A program made the position numbers and the translations under genes. A DNA stretch of 64,000 nucleotides, from assembly GCA_029339195.1 (NCBI GenBank), contig JAPTJF010000315.1:1-64000 (forward strand), given 5' to 3'. The number at the start of each line of letters is the position of its first letter. Position 1 is the stretch's first letter. The stretch is from Micractinium sp. NFX-FRZ. Lineage: Eukaryota > Chlorophyta > Trebouxiophyceae > Chlorellales > Chlorellaceae. The notes beneath the pieces are model-generated. The model did not search any database, had not been told where the DNA came from, and saw only the letters and a list, made by a program, of their open reading frames with translations. This document shows positions 20,227 through 35,027 of this stretch, one piece after another.

Positions 20227-20551
20227 GGCTGCTCGCTCTTCTTGGGCGGAAGCCGATGTGACAGAGCAGACCTCCTGGCCGCTGCCAGCTGATGTGAGCA
20301 GGAAGCCCCTGCCAAACTTTGAAACCAGAGGCGACCCCTGCTCAGCCTTCAGCGATGGCCTACGTGGCGCCATCGCCGGTCCGTGCCTGGACAATGCAGA
20401 GGCCCGATCGGCGCTGCGCCATCAAATTTGTGCTTTGCAACGCCATCAGAGCACGTTTTGGACTCCCTTCCGCCTGTCGTTTGCATGCCCGAGCCGGAGC
20501 ATCACCAACCCCGCCTGTTTCTCGTCCATTGCACCATCTCACTCGTTACCC
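20227..20551. promoter_or_regulatory. Shared divergent promoter, GlnRS and SET genes
   Basis: Only 325 bp separate the ATG of GlnRS (-) and the first ATG of the SET gene (+), so both promoters and 5' UTRs must lie here. I see no TATA box. The frame upstream of the GlnRS ATG is open to an ATG at 20373. Confidence 0.55.
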
Positions 20552-22488
20552 ATGAGCCCCTCCATCGTGAGGGTCCAGATGCCGACGCAGCAGCGGCAGG
20601 CGGCGCTGTGGCAACAACCCCGTCGCTGCCGCCAGCGGTGCCGCCAGCGGCTGGCTGTGCAGGCCAGCCTGCTAGACTTGTTCCGCGGCGGGAGCGCCCC
20701 CAGCAGCACCCTGCCTGAAGATGCTGGCGGGGAAGCACTTAAGCGCTGGTTGGAGGGCCGCGGCCTGCCTGCCCAGAAGGTGCGGGAAGGCGTGTGTGAA
20801 GCAGCGCTCTTGCCACTCAGCTCTTACGTCTGTTCACCCGCTCACACCCGCGCTCTGCACTGCACTGTGCATGTTCCAAACACATGTGTCTGCACCTCTC
20901 CTCGTCAACATGCTGCAGCTGGCAGCAGTGACGGTACCGGGCGCAGGGCGAGGCCTGGCGGCGTCAGCACCCATCTCAAAGGGCGAACGCCTGCTGCGCA
21001 TCCCGGCCCCACAGCTGCTCATCACCCCCGCTCTGGCAGCCCAGCAGTCGTGCCTGGCGGCACTGCTGGAGGCCACACCGCTGCCAGCCTGGAGCGTGCT
21101 GGCGCTTTGGCTGGCAGAGGCGCGGGCGGCGGGGCCCGCCGGGGAGTGGTGGCCCTACATCTCCCTCCTGCCGGAGGCCACTGGCTGCGTGCTGGAGTGG
21201 AGCGAAGAGGAGGTGGGGTGGCTGACCGGCAGCCAGCTGGCAGAGGAAGCGGGCGACATCCGGGCAGCGGCACAGGCGTCCTGGGCTGAGATGCGGCCCG
21301 TGCTAGAGGAGGCGGAGCGCCTAGCGCTGGGCCCGCCCTGCGCCTTCACTCGCGGCGCGCTTCAGTGGGCGTTTGCCATCCTGCTCTCCCGCCTCGTCCG
21401 CCTGGCCAGCCTGGCAGCACCTCCAAGCACAGCAGGCGCAGCAGGCGCAGCAGCAGCAGCAGCAGCGCCTGGGGAGCCTCCAGGGACAGAGGCACTCATT
21501 CCGTTTGCTGACCTGCTCAACCACAGCCCCCACTCCGCCGCCTTTCTGGATTGGAGCGAGGCAGATGCGGCAGTGGTGCTGACTGCCGACCGGCGCTACG
21601 GGGCTGGGGAGGAGGTGCTGATATCATATGGGCAGAAGGCGGGTGGGGAGCTGCTGCTGAGGTGAGCGGGTGTGGCAGGGGTGGTTGGCGAGTGGGTGGG
21701 ATGAGCGAGCCGGGGAGGTCAAGTGGGGGTGCACAGGTGGTTGGCAACCCTCGCTGCTGCCACCGCAGCCATCGGCCTCTGTGTGCGCAGCTTCACCATC
21801 TAGTGCAGTCACTGATTGCCTCCCCCGTATTTTGCCACCGCTCCCGCCCCCTTAACGCAGCTACGGGTTCTGCCCCAAGCCGGTGGACAACCCCCACGAT
21901 GGCTGCAAGCTCCGGCTGTCGCTGCGTGTGGGCGACCCCGCACTCGAGTGGAAGGCAGCGGCGCTCGCCACGCACGGCTACACACCCAGCCAGCTCTTCC
22001 CGCTGCGCATGGCCGCCGCCCCCTTCGACCTGGTGCATTATGCGGCGCTGGCGGTGGCAGAGGTAGGCAGCCAGGGTGAAGCTGCTGAGCTGGCGGCGCA
22101 GCTGTTTGAGCAGGGAGAGATCCCTCCGCAGCTGCAGCAGGCAGCACTGGATTTGGTAGTAGCGGCCTGCCAGGCGGCCATCAAAGCTTATCCTCGCAGC
22201 TTTGACGAAGATCGGGCAGAGCTGGATGATCTAGAGGCAGCATCAGCAGCGGCAGCAGCAGGGAAAGCGGGGGGAGCAGGGGCAGCAGCAGGGAAAGCGG
22301 AGGAAGCAGCGGCAGTGGCAGGAGCGGCTGGAGAGGTGGGGGACGCAGGGGAGGCGCAGCAGGAGCAGCAGCAGCAGCGGCGGCGCATGGTGCTGCAGTG
22401 CTTGGTGTACCAGCGGCAGGTGCTGACGCGCACAGCTTTCATCTTGCAGCAGGAGCTGAAGGATTTGAGGCGCATGGCCAGGCGGTAG
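20552..22488 (+). CDS. SET-domain protein lysine methyltransferase (Rubisco LSMT/SETD3 type)
   Basis: Three exons (20552-20779, 20919-21661, 21861-22488) give 532 residues. The first 50 residues are Arg/Gln/Ala-rich without acidic residues and look like a plastid transit peptide; a second ATG at 20579 is an equally good start. The split SET domain starts near residue 77 (VPGAGRGLAAS), has EWWPYISLLP at 152-161, the NHSP motif at 277-280 and SYGQK at 312-316 for AdoMet and lysine binding. The C-terminal Rubs-subs-bind region is interrupted by an Ala/Glu/Gln-rich stretch (about residues 435-500). Family members methylate Rubisco large subunit, fructose-bisphosphate aldolase, or actin; the substrate here is not known. 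The gene shares a promoter space with GlnRS. Confidence 0.85.
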
Positions 22489-22581
22489 TGCGTGTGATGC
22501 GTGCTGGTTGGTCACAGTGTGCTGCTAGCCTGGCCCGAGGCGGGTGTAGGCTGGCTGGTCCTTTTTCCCGTGATCTGTCGC

Positions 22582-22586
22582 TGTAA
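22582..22586 (+). terminator. Poly(A) signal TGTAA
   Basis: TGTAA lies 93 bp past the stop of the SET gene, the distance usual for algal transcripts. Confidence 0.5.
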
Positions 22587-22690
22587 CTGAGCAAAATGCA
22601 TATTGCATGGCAGTACCAGGCGGTTAGGGAACAAGTTGTTGATAGGGGAAGGAGAGCCACGGCTGCTATTAGAGATAGGCCAGCTGTTGG

Positions 22691-25600
22691 ATGCTGACTA
22701 GGGCGGCGGGCGGCGCCGCCGCTGACACCTGGCCGAGTGGCAATGACTTGATGCTCACATCACTGCGGCCCGCGCTGAGTCTGTGCGGGCCAAGAGGCAT
22801 AAGCTGCGGGACGCACGCACCCATGTACACAACGTGCAGTCCGCTTGCCTGGCCGGGCGGCGCAGCTGCGCTGAAGCGAGGGCTGGTGGCAGCGCCTTTC
22901 CTGCGACTGCAACATGCCAGCATCCGCAAGGCGCCGGGCAGGCAAGCAACCCGGGCAGCGGCCTCGGCGGCAGCGGCGGCACTTGAGCGCGACCGTTCAG
23001 ACGGCGGCAGCGACGCCGCCGTGCCCTCTGCTTCGGCTGCACTGGCACCACCTGTGCTGCCTCGACTGTTAGAGGCTGCAGCACGCCTGGCGTCTGAGGG
23101 ACCTTTAGAGGTGGACGTCATGGGCAGCGCTCGCCACTTGGGTGCGCCTTTCCCTCGTGCCGCCCGCCGGGGAGGGGCTGCCGCTGAGAGGGTGCCGCCA
23201 GTTTGGGGCTGCCACCACCGGTTGCAATGGTGCCGTGCATCTCTGCCCCGCCACACTTTGCATGCATGCATAGCAAGCCAACCCACCTGTCACGCCCCGT
23301 GTGCTGTGCAACACTGCCCGCAGGCGTGGACATGGAGTGGCGCCTGAGCTTCAGCACTGATGGTTCCTTCCGAGAAGAGCTTGCCTCACCTCAGACCTGC
23401 TGCAGCAGCGGATACGCCGCCCCTGACACCAGCACGGCAGCAGCCAGCAGCAGCATGACAAGTAACAGCAGCAGCGGCGGCAGCAGCAGCAGCAGCAGCG
23501 GCAGCAGCAGCGGCGGCGGCAGCAGCGGCGCAGGGGACAAAGCTGCCTCTGCCGCTGGCGCCTCAGCAGGCAGCTACTGCTGCGCGCCAGGCGTGTGCTG
23601 GGGCTCTGATGACGCTGGGTGCGCCCGTCAGATGCAGCTGGATGACGAGGAGGCGCTGCTGCTTTCCACCTGGATCCGAACCGGTCTGTGGGTGCTGCCC
23701 AGCGTGGCAGCGCTGCTCAGCATGCAAGAGGTGCCGGCGCCACCGGGCGCCTCGGACGGGCGGCTGCAGTCGGACGGAAGGGAGCAGGAGCTGGAGGGCG
23801 GGCAGCAGGGGCCGGCAGCAGCGGGCGGCAGCGACACGACTTGGGTGGAGCTCCGGCTTGAGGGTGGCCAGGTGAGCGCTGCCCTGGAGCACTGTGGCTC
23901 CGGCATCTTGGTTTGCCCGGACGGCAGCGCTGCGTGCCTCGGCAAACTTGCGGATGCTGCCCCGTGCTCTCAGGCCACAGGCGCCAGCAGGTTCCAGCAG
24001 CAGCACCGCAGCGGGCACAGCGGGCACAGCGCAGCACAAAGTGGCGGGTCATTCCCCCGTGCGCATGTGGCCCTTGGCTGGCATCTGGTATTCCGCAACA
24101 ACCCTTGCTCGCGTCTATGCGCCGTTGACCTCTGTCTACCGTGCCCTGTCAGCGCTTTTGCATCTCCTGCCCGCCTTCCATCTGCTTATGCACACCTCCC
24201 TCTCACTCGTGCAGATCCCGGCGCTTGTGGAGCTCTGCCGTGCCAGCGGGCGCCCCGTCAGCGCGCAGGTGCAGCTGGCGGGGGAGCACGAGCTGTGGCG
24301 CTTTGCCGGCTGCCGGGAGTGGCAGCCGGGGCTGTGGCTGGCGGCGGTGGCAACGCAGACCAGCAGCGGCGAGGGTGGGCTCATGAACAAATACTCGCTG
24401 CATTCTGTGGAGATCAGCCCGGCGCCCCGCCAGCCTGGCAGCAGCAGCAGCAGCGAAGGCAGCGAAGGCAGCGACAGCAGCATGGACAGAATCAGTTGCA
24501 GCAACGGGAGCGGCAGCCGGTTTGCACCGCCGCCATCCCCGCTGCTGCCGGCCGACTCTGTGTTCCTCCCCGGCCACCCAGAGGGCGTGCCCGCCTGGCA
24601 CACCGTCAGCGGCCACAGGTGCGCGCCCTTCCCCATGGGAATCCACCCTCCTCCCTGGCCCCTTCCCGCGGACGCCCACAGAAGCCTCCACCAGGACAGG
24701 CTGGCTGCCAGTGTGTGTCCCTTCCCCAGGCCACCTTCCCTCCCCCTGCCTGTCCGGACACCCTCCCGCCTCTGCCCCCGCCCGCCCCGCCACCCGTGCC
24801 CCCGCCCCCGCTCTCCGCACTGCCCCCTGCAGCCTGGTCAAGCCCCGGCTGAACGGGCGGGAGATTGGGTACTTCATTCTGGACACCGGCGCCTCTGGCT
24901 TTGTGCTGGACCCTCAGGCAGCGGATGCGCTGGGGCTGGAGGCCTTTGGGGAGCTGCAGGTGGGGCTGGGGAGGGAGGGAGGGTGGAGCACGCTGTCTCA
25001 CCGCCCACGTGTCTTACCCATTCTCTTTATCGCAAGATTCATTGCGGATAAGAAGATGTAAAGCAAACAAAAGCAAAGCTTACGGCCTGCCCCCCGGCAA
25101 GGAAGCCAACCAGCTGCCGTCCATCCCTGCACCGCAGGTCATCTCGATGGTCGGGCGCATCGGCAGCCGCTTCAGGTGCGCGGGCCGCTCCTGCTTCCTG
25201 CTTTCGCTCATCGGTGCTGTTGCTGAACGGCCGAGTTTGCCGGCCAGACGGGCTGCTGCCATGCCTTTACCAGCTGCCGACATTACTTCTGCCGCCGCAC
25301 AGGGAGCGCTCTCCTTTTGTTTCCCCTCATCCCTGCCGCCCCACCGTGCCTCCTGCGCCACCTGTGCTTGCCCGCAGGCGGGCCGACACTTTCCAGCTGG
25401 GCCCGCTGCGCATGGAGCGCCCGCTGTTCATGGAGCTGCCCTGCTCGGGGATCGTGAGCGGCGTGCCCCATGGCGGCCGCGTGGTGGGCATTGTAGGGTG
25501 AGCGTGTGATGAGGGCAATGTAGAGCAACGTAGGGCAATGCAGAGCATTGTCGGGTGGGAGGCGGGGATGGTGTAGGGCAAGGTGTGCAGCGAGGTGTTT

Positions 25601-27532
25601 GTGGAGCTTGGGCTCAGTGGGCATCAGGCGGGGCTGTAGGGCAATGTGGGCGCTGGGGGTTGAGAGGGCGAGGTAGGGTAAAGAGGGCATTGTCGGGTGA
25701 TTGGGGGATGAGGTAGGGCGTTGTGTGCAGAGCGGAGTGTGCGGAGCTTGGGCTGAGCGGGCATGACAGTGCAAGCGGGTGCCGGGAGGGGAATGGATGA
25801 TGGGCGGCGGGCATTGTCGGGTGGCAGCAGTGCCGGGGTGAGGGGCAAGGGCCCTGTTTTGCATGGGCTGGCATGTCTCCATGTCAGATCTATGTGGAAC
25901 GGGTGCCATTACAGAAGCATCGCTGACCCGCCCACATGCTGACATCCCCCCACCCTGCCTGCCCGCCCCACCCACGCCGGCCGCCCCCGTGCAGATACGA
26001 CGTACTCCGCCGTGCAGTGGTGCACTGGCCGCCGCACCCCCGCCGCCCCAGCCTGCCCCGCTCTGCCACCTCTGCGGTCGACTCCCCGGCAGCGGCCGTG
26101 GCTGCCAAGGCTTCGGCCGCAAAGCTGCGCAATGGGCCGCTCAAATTCACAGTGCGACTGCAGCACCCGGCTGAAGCGGAGCCTGAAGCTGCAGCAGCGG
26201 CAGGCGGGGCAGCCGGGACGCGATCGGAAGGCCAAAGCAGCAGCACGTTGGACGGCAGCAGAAGCAGCAGCAGCAGCCAGGCAGCGCACGGCCCGGGGCT
26301 TGCCAGCGGCAGCACCAGCAGCACGGCAGCCGCCGTGGCCGCGGTCGGCAGCAGCAGCAGCAGCACGCTGCCAGCGCCAGCAGCAGCTGTGCCCATGCCT
26401 GCATCACTACCCAGCAGCAGTCTCAGAGAGGGGCTGAGCGGTATCTTGCCTAGCACGAATAGCAGCAGCGACAGCAGCAGCAGCAGCAGCAGCAGCAGCG
26501 GCAGCGCACGGCGGCAGCGGCAGCCCTGGAGGGACGCGATGCAGCCGCAGCTGCACTGGCTGCCGCTTGTCATGGTGTCTAGCCTGCCCCATGTCGAGTT
26601 GGAGCTCGTGACGGCAGAGGGTCGCCGGCACAAGGGGCTTTTCATGATGGATTCAGGTGGGCGGGGCAAAGCGGGGGTGGGGTGGGAGCAGGTAGCGGGG
26701 CGGTTGGCGGGTGGCATGCATGGGTTGAGCTGCGCCCTGCCGCCCTGCATCAAGACACCCTGCCTGGCCTGCTTCCCTGCTGCTGGCTGCGCTCCACATC
26801 CCTTCCCTCCCCTGTTCCTATGGTGCACTGCCCATGCTGGTGGCTGCGCCCTCATCACCGCCTTGTGTGCAGCCCGACACCAACTTTGTACCTTTCTAGT
26901 CAAAGCCTGTTGTTGTCTGAGTCGGTGGTCTCCGCTGTATGTCACCCTTCAGGTGCCGGCGGCTTTGATCTCATCATCGGAGCTTGGGCAGCCCAGAGCA
27001 TGCACCTGGGCGCGGCTGCTGCGTCTGGGGAGGCGGGCGGCGGCGTCACGCAAATCAAGGTGAGCTCCGGGGGAGGGTAGGGGCCTGGGGGGGGCGAGGC
27101 AGGGGTGGCTTTGCACCGCTCTTGCGTGGCACGCAGCATGGCTTGGGGCAGCGCTTGAATGCTTGCCGGCGTCAGCCATGCTTGCTGGCAGGCCTGCCCT
27201 TCACCCGGCCCACGGCGTGTCGCCTGCTCACAGCTCCTGCCCCTACCCTACCTGGGCCACCGCTGCAGGGCGTGGGCGGCGACGGCAGCGAGCGCATCAC
27301 CGCCCGGCGCTGCCAGCTGGCGGAGGTTCGGCTGGGATCCTGGCGCTTCCCTTCCGTGCAGGCGCTGTACCACGACAACCCCTCTGGCGGCGGCAGCGGT
27401 GGCGCTGGCTTGGAGCTGTCACGGCACACCAGCGGCATTGTTTGTGCAGGGCTGCTGGGGCGGTGTGGGCTGACGTACGACTACGCACGCATGCGGGTGG
27501 CGGTGACTGGGCCGCCCCCCACGCTGCAGTAG
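22691..27532 (+). CDS. Two-lobed retropepsin-like aspartic protease
   Basis: Nine exons (22691-23141, 23324-23871, 24215-24618, 24833-24959, 25138-25175, 25378-25497, 25995-26656, 26953-27059, 27269-27532) join in phase to about 906 residues. The N-terminal half resembles the beta-rich domain that precedes bacterial and plant retropepsin-like proteases (MEWRLSFSTDGSFREE) and is broken by a poly-Ser run. Lobe 1 has the catalytic FILDTGASGF and the flap-side GIVGYDVLRRAVV. A long Ser/Ala-rich insert follows. Lobe 2 has MMDSGAGGFDLIIG, whose DSG is split by intron 7, and GIVCAGLLGRCGLTYDYARM. Both catalytic Asp are present, so an active pseudo-dimer is plausible. Location and substrate are unknown. 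It is not a retrotransposon protease: no RT, RNase H or integrase, and many introns. The 5' end is uncertain. Intron 6 is an array of exon-edge copies. Confidence 0.8.
25498..25830 (+). repeat. Array of exon-6-end copies in protease intron 6
   Basis: The exon 6 end plus donor (GGGCATTGTAGG|GTGAG) recurs as GAGCATTGTCGGGTG (25542), GGGCATTGTCGGGTG (25685) and GGGCATTGTCGGGTG (25809), mixed with GTAGGGCAATG units and two copies of GGAGCTTGGGCT. Confidence 0.7.
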
Positions 27533-27988
27533 ATGGTACTTGTGCGTTTAAGACCGAGTGCAAGTTCGCCACCACAAAGTGCAGCGCACAGGACGGCTTT
27601 CTTTAACTGGCGGACAACAGATACTGCGGTATCCGCGGGTAATGTGTGCAAGCAGTGGCCAGCAGCAGCCGAGGGCAGGGTTGGACAGCTCTTGAAGTGG
27701 AGCGGGGATCAGGACGGGGTACAGTGGGGTGCCGAGATGCGCACGTAGCAGGAGTACTTGTGCAGCTTTGCCAGCCCTCACAGCAGCGGGAGGCAGCGCG
27801 CATCCAGGGGCGCGGCGCAGCGGGCGCAGCAGGCAGTTGCTTTTTGCATCTCCAGATTCCGGCGCCGCCCTGCAATTCGCACTCAGTTCTCGCCCTCATA
27901 CATCAAATTTCACACAACTCCTTTGCTTCAGACTTCAACCGCTGCCGCAACAACGCATCGACAGACCAGGCGCCTGTCCCGGAGCAGG
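27533..27988. other. Tandem intergenic space before GDH
   Basis: This holds the protease 3' UTR and the GDH promoter and leader. The frame upstream of the GDH ATG is open and Arg/Ser-rich back to about 27758 but contains no ATG. Confidence 0.5.
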
Positions 27989-32026
<4,038 letters not shown>

Positions 32027-32774
32027 GCAGCTAGCTGGGGCGTGCGCTGAGCCGAGCATCTGGCATGGGGATGACAAGGCAGCGCACGGCATGTGCCTCT
32101 GGGCCTGCTGGGCCCGGCCAAACTCCCCTCCCTCACTACCCCCATGGCTGCTTCGTGGATGCACAGCCCTCGATTGTTGTAATGATATTGTATTTTTGCT
32201 AGTTCTATGCCTCGACGATGTACAAATCTCCCCCGCGCCTTTCTAGTGATTCTTCCACCCCGCCCTTAATGTTCATAACATGTACTTGCCTGCCGCTGTG
32301 GCATATGCCTGTTGTGCTTGATTCTCCTTGCCCTCCTCCCCTGCATGCGTTCACCTCTTGATACGTCTCGATAGATAGGTTGATTCATTTCAGGTCAGCA
32401 CTCGTCATCCCCAGCCCTGTCATTGGGTTAGTGCCTGCTTGCCTTCCCTGTACACTTGCCACCAAATCTCCCTGGCCTGCAAATGCCGCTGCCGTCCCTC
32501 ATATGTTCTGGTGTGCTGACCTTGCCCTCGTAAAAGCACCTTGTAAACAAACCAGGTTTGAATACTAAGTGGTCAAAAGGTGGGATGCAGGCAGCGGGGC
32601 GAGGTTGGCTCATCAGGCGCCTGGCTGTCAGCTCAGACCTGCTGGCAGCAGTACCTCAGCAGTACCCTCGGTGCCAGCAATGGGTTTGCCGAACTATTTG
32701 CCGCACCCTTGGGTTCCAAGTCTCCGCCATACTGTCTCTGCGTTTAGTCTCCTCTCGCACAACCGGCGCTCACC
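32027..32774. other. Tandem intergenic space, GDH 3' UTR and OsmC promoter
   Basis: This stretch is noticeably less GC-rich than its surroundings, consistent with a long GDH 3' UTR. TGTAA lies at 32178-32182. No gene is supported. Confidence 0.5.
32178..32182 (+). terminator. Poly(A) signal TGTAA
   Basis: TGTAA lies 151 bp past the GDH stop in an AT-richer stretch; the probable GDH poly(A) signal. Confidence 0.5.
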
Positions 32775-34222
32775 ATGCCCTTCGCGACCACCGACGTATG
32801 CACCGCGTGCGTGGGCGAGCCGGCAGTGGCCACCAAGCCCTCGGCCGGCGCCCTGCCCTACGAGGTCGAGGTGACAGCCTCCTCCAAGGGGCTCAAGAGC
32901 GCTCTCCAGGCGGGCGAGTTCAGCTTGACCCTCGATGCGGGGCGCGCGCTGGGCGGCGAGCAGAGCGGCCCCTCCCCGGTGCAGGCCTTCATCAGCTCCA
33001 TTGTAGCCTGCACGCAGGTCAGCCAGTGGGGCTGCCTTGAAAGGATGGTTAGATGCCATGCAAAGACACTGGCATCAGATGCATACCTGTAACTGTGCTA
33101 GCAGGGGGCGCGAGGAGGCGCAGTGCTGCTGCGGCCTGTGCTGCTGCCGTCGTTGACCCGCTCCAGGCGGCCTTGGGCAAAGCACTCGGCTCCTCTACCT
33201 CAACGCTATTGCGCAGCCTGACATGTGTTCATTTTGTTCCTCTCCCTTCTCTTCACCCCCCACAGATTACTCTCCAGGTGGTGGCAAAGGAGGCGGGCGT
33301 GGAGCTCCCGGTGAGGCCTGCAGCACGTCGGTGCCTCCGCTGCTAGCGGTTTGTGTGCTGCTTACGCACGTGCATGCGCCGGAGCTGGCGAGGTCGACGG
33401 GATTGGTGCTCTGCCAGCACACCATCTCTTGCCACACGATTTGCAGCAGCTGATTGGGCGCCATCGAGCTCCATACATGCATGCGCCGGAGCAGGCCTCT
33501 CATATGCCCCCTGCCAACGTGCCTCCCGCGCAAGCCCGCCCTGCCGGCACTCCCTACCCGCCCTCCCTGCCAAATGCGTCTCCCTGCCAGCCCTCCCTGC
33601 CAGCGTGCATATCGACAAGTCCCTGACCCGCCCCCCATCCACGCTGCAGGCCATTGAGTGGAGGGGCTGGGGCGTGTTTGACGCGCAGCGGCTGCTGTCG
33701 GGTGGAGACACCGACCCACGCTTCCAGCACATCAAGGTGGGAGGGGGCCGGTGAGACTGGTTTGAACTGCCATCTGAAGCACCCTCTTATGGGTGCAGCC
33801 GAGTGCGTGCCAAGCCCAATAGTTGGGTCTCCCAGGCCGCCCAACAACAGGCACGGTCACGCAGGCGGTTCCTCCCCTCCCCTCCCCTCCCCTTCCCCCT
33901 CTGCTGCCTGGCAGGTGCACGGCAAGGTGGCGGGCGCAGCAGCCAGCCAGGCCACCCTGGACGACCTAGCGGGTAAGCCGATGTAATGTATTGGCCGCAT
34001 TTATGACCAGTGCATTTATGACCAGGTGCTGCTGCACCCCGCCCTTGCCAGTGGCCAGTGTTGACTGCACCGCTGCCTCTGTCGTGCCGACTGCTGGAGC
34101 CGCGCCTGCGCCCCCGCCCACGCCTCCGCTGTGCAGCCCGCACCGGCGCCCGCTGCCCCATCAGCCAGAGCCTGCACCCCAGCATTGTGTACGAAGTCGT
34201 GCTGGAGGGGGAGGACTCCTGA
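32775..34222 (+). CDS. OsmC-family protein
   Basis: Five exons (32775-33017, 33266-33310, 33650-33736, 33915-33972, 34137-34222) give 172 residues. The OsmC/Ohr fold is recognised by the PVQAFISSIVACTQ helix with the first conserved Cys (79), the small second exon ITLQVVAKEAGVELP, and the C-terminal ARCPISQSLHPSIVYEV with the second Cys (151). In Ohr and OsmC these two cysteines reduce organic hydroperoxides with lipoyl or thiol reductants; both are present, so peroxidase activity is plausible but not proven. The N-terminus (MPFATTDVCTACVG) adds a CxxC-like pair and lacks a clear targeting peptide. The last join (G|CC, ending in EGEDS) is phase-consistent. Confidence 0.85.
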
Positions 34223-35027
34223 GGAGTGGCTTGACCCACTTCGGAACTCAGCAGGTGCTTCCCGGGCCGCTTCCCTGCAGCTTCCCTGTAAGACAGCGAC
34301 AGCGGGCAGTGGGGGCGCTTCCTGGGAAGCGGGCCGGCACGCAGCAAGGCATGCTTGCTACATGCATGACCGCCCCTGCTGTGTACTCGCCTGTAACAGC
34401 GACCACTCATTGGATGGTGGAGGGTGCTGTGGAGCAAGGGCGAGGGCCGAGATGGCCTCGAGCAGCCGTGGTGGACCCGCAGACACAGCTCCAAGTGGTG
34501 CACGCGGCTGTGCACAACTAAGCACAACACCAGGCTGCACTCACCCAAAACCATGCAAAATGTTCTGCAATGATACGATGCAGCTTTAGTAAGTTGCATT
34601 GCCGCTAAGAAAGGTCCGGCACAAGCACAGTAGGGACGCTGCAAACGGGTGGGCTGGACAGGTGGCAACATGCGGCTGCATGGCAGCTGTGCCTGCGTCA
34701 CGCTCCTGCTGCATTGCCTTGAGGATTGCTGGATGATACTCTGCGCAGTGGCCGTGTACTGTGACTGCAATGCATTTGTGCTGCTGGTTTATGCTTGGAG
34801 TGGGCGGGCTGTGGCTGTGGCGACATGCAAGGCTTGAGCCAAAGCACAGCACGGCCCACAGACAGACACATGAACCTTGCGGGGGTTTCATAAGACGCCA
34901 ATCGGCCCATTGAAACCGCTCCAGCGATCAAAGAGGCCAAAGGCAGGCCCAAGGGTTCTCGGCTTTGCTCGCTCCGAGAGTCGCCGGACAAGCAGCTGCG
35001 GTTTGAGTCGGAGACTCGGTGCCCGCC
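34223..35027. other. Tandem intergenic space before the SulP gene
   Basis: A TGTAA 65 bp past the OsmC stop marks its likely 3' end. The rest should contain the promoter and leader of the transporter. I see no further gene. Confidence 0.5.
34287..34291 (+). terminator. Poly(A) signal TGTAA
   Basis: TGTAA lies 65 bp downstream of the OsmC stop codon. Confidence 0.5.

Noticed and set aside
23203..24852. 549-residue plus-strand open frame as one exon
   Set aside because: It covers protease exon 2 but continues through two introns; splice sites and phase give the shorter exons.
24833..27532. Retrotransposon protease
   Set aside because: DTGA and DSGA motifs are present, but there is no reverse transcriptase, RNase H or integrase nearby, and the gene has eight introns and two lobes.
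27758..27988. N-terminal extension of GDH
   Set aside because: The Arg/Ser-rich frame is open but begins with GTG and contains no ATG before 27989.
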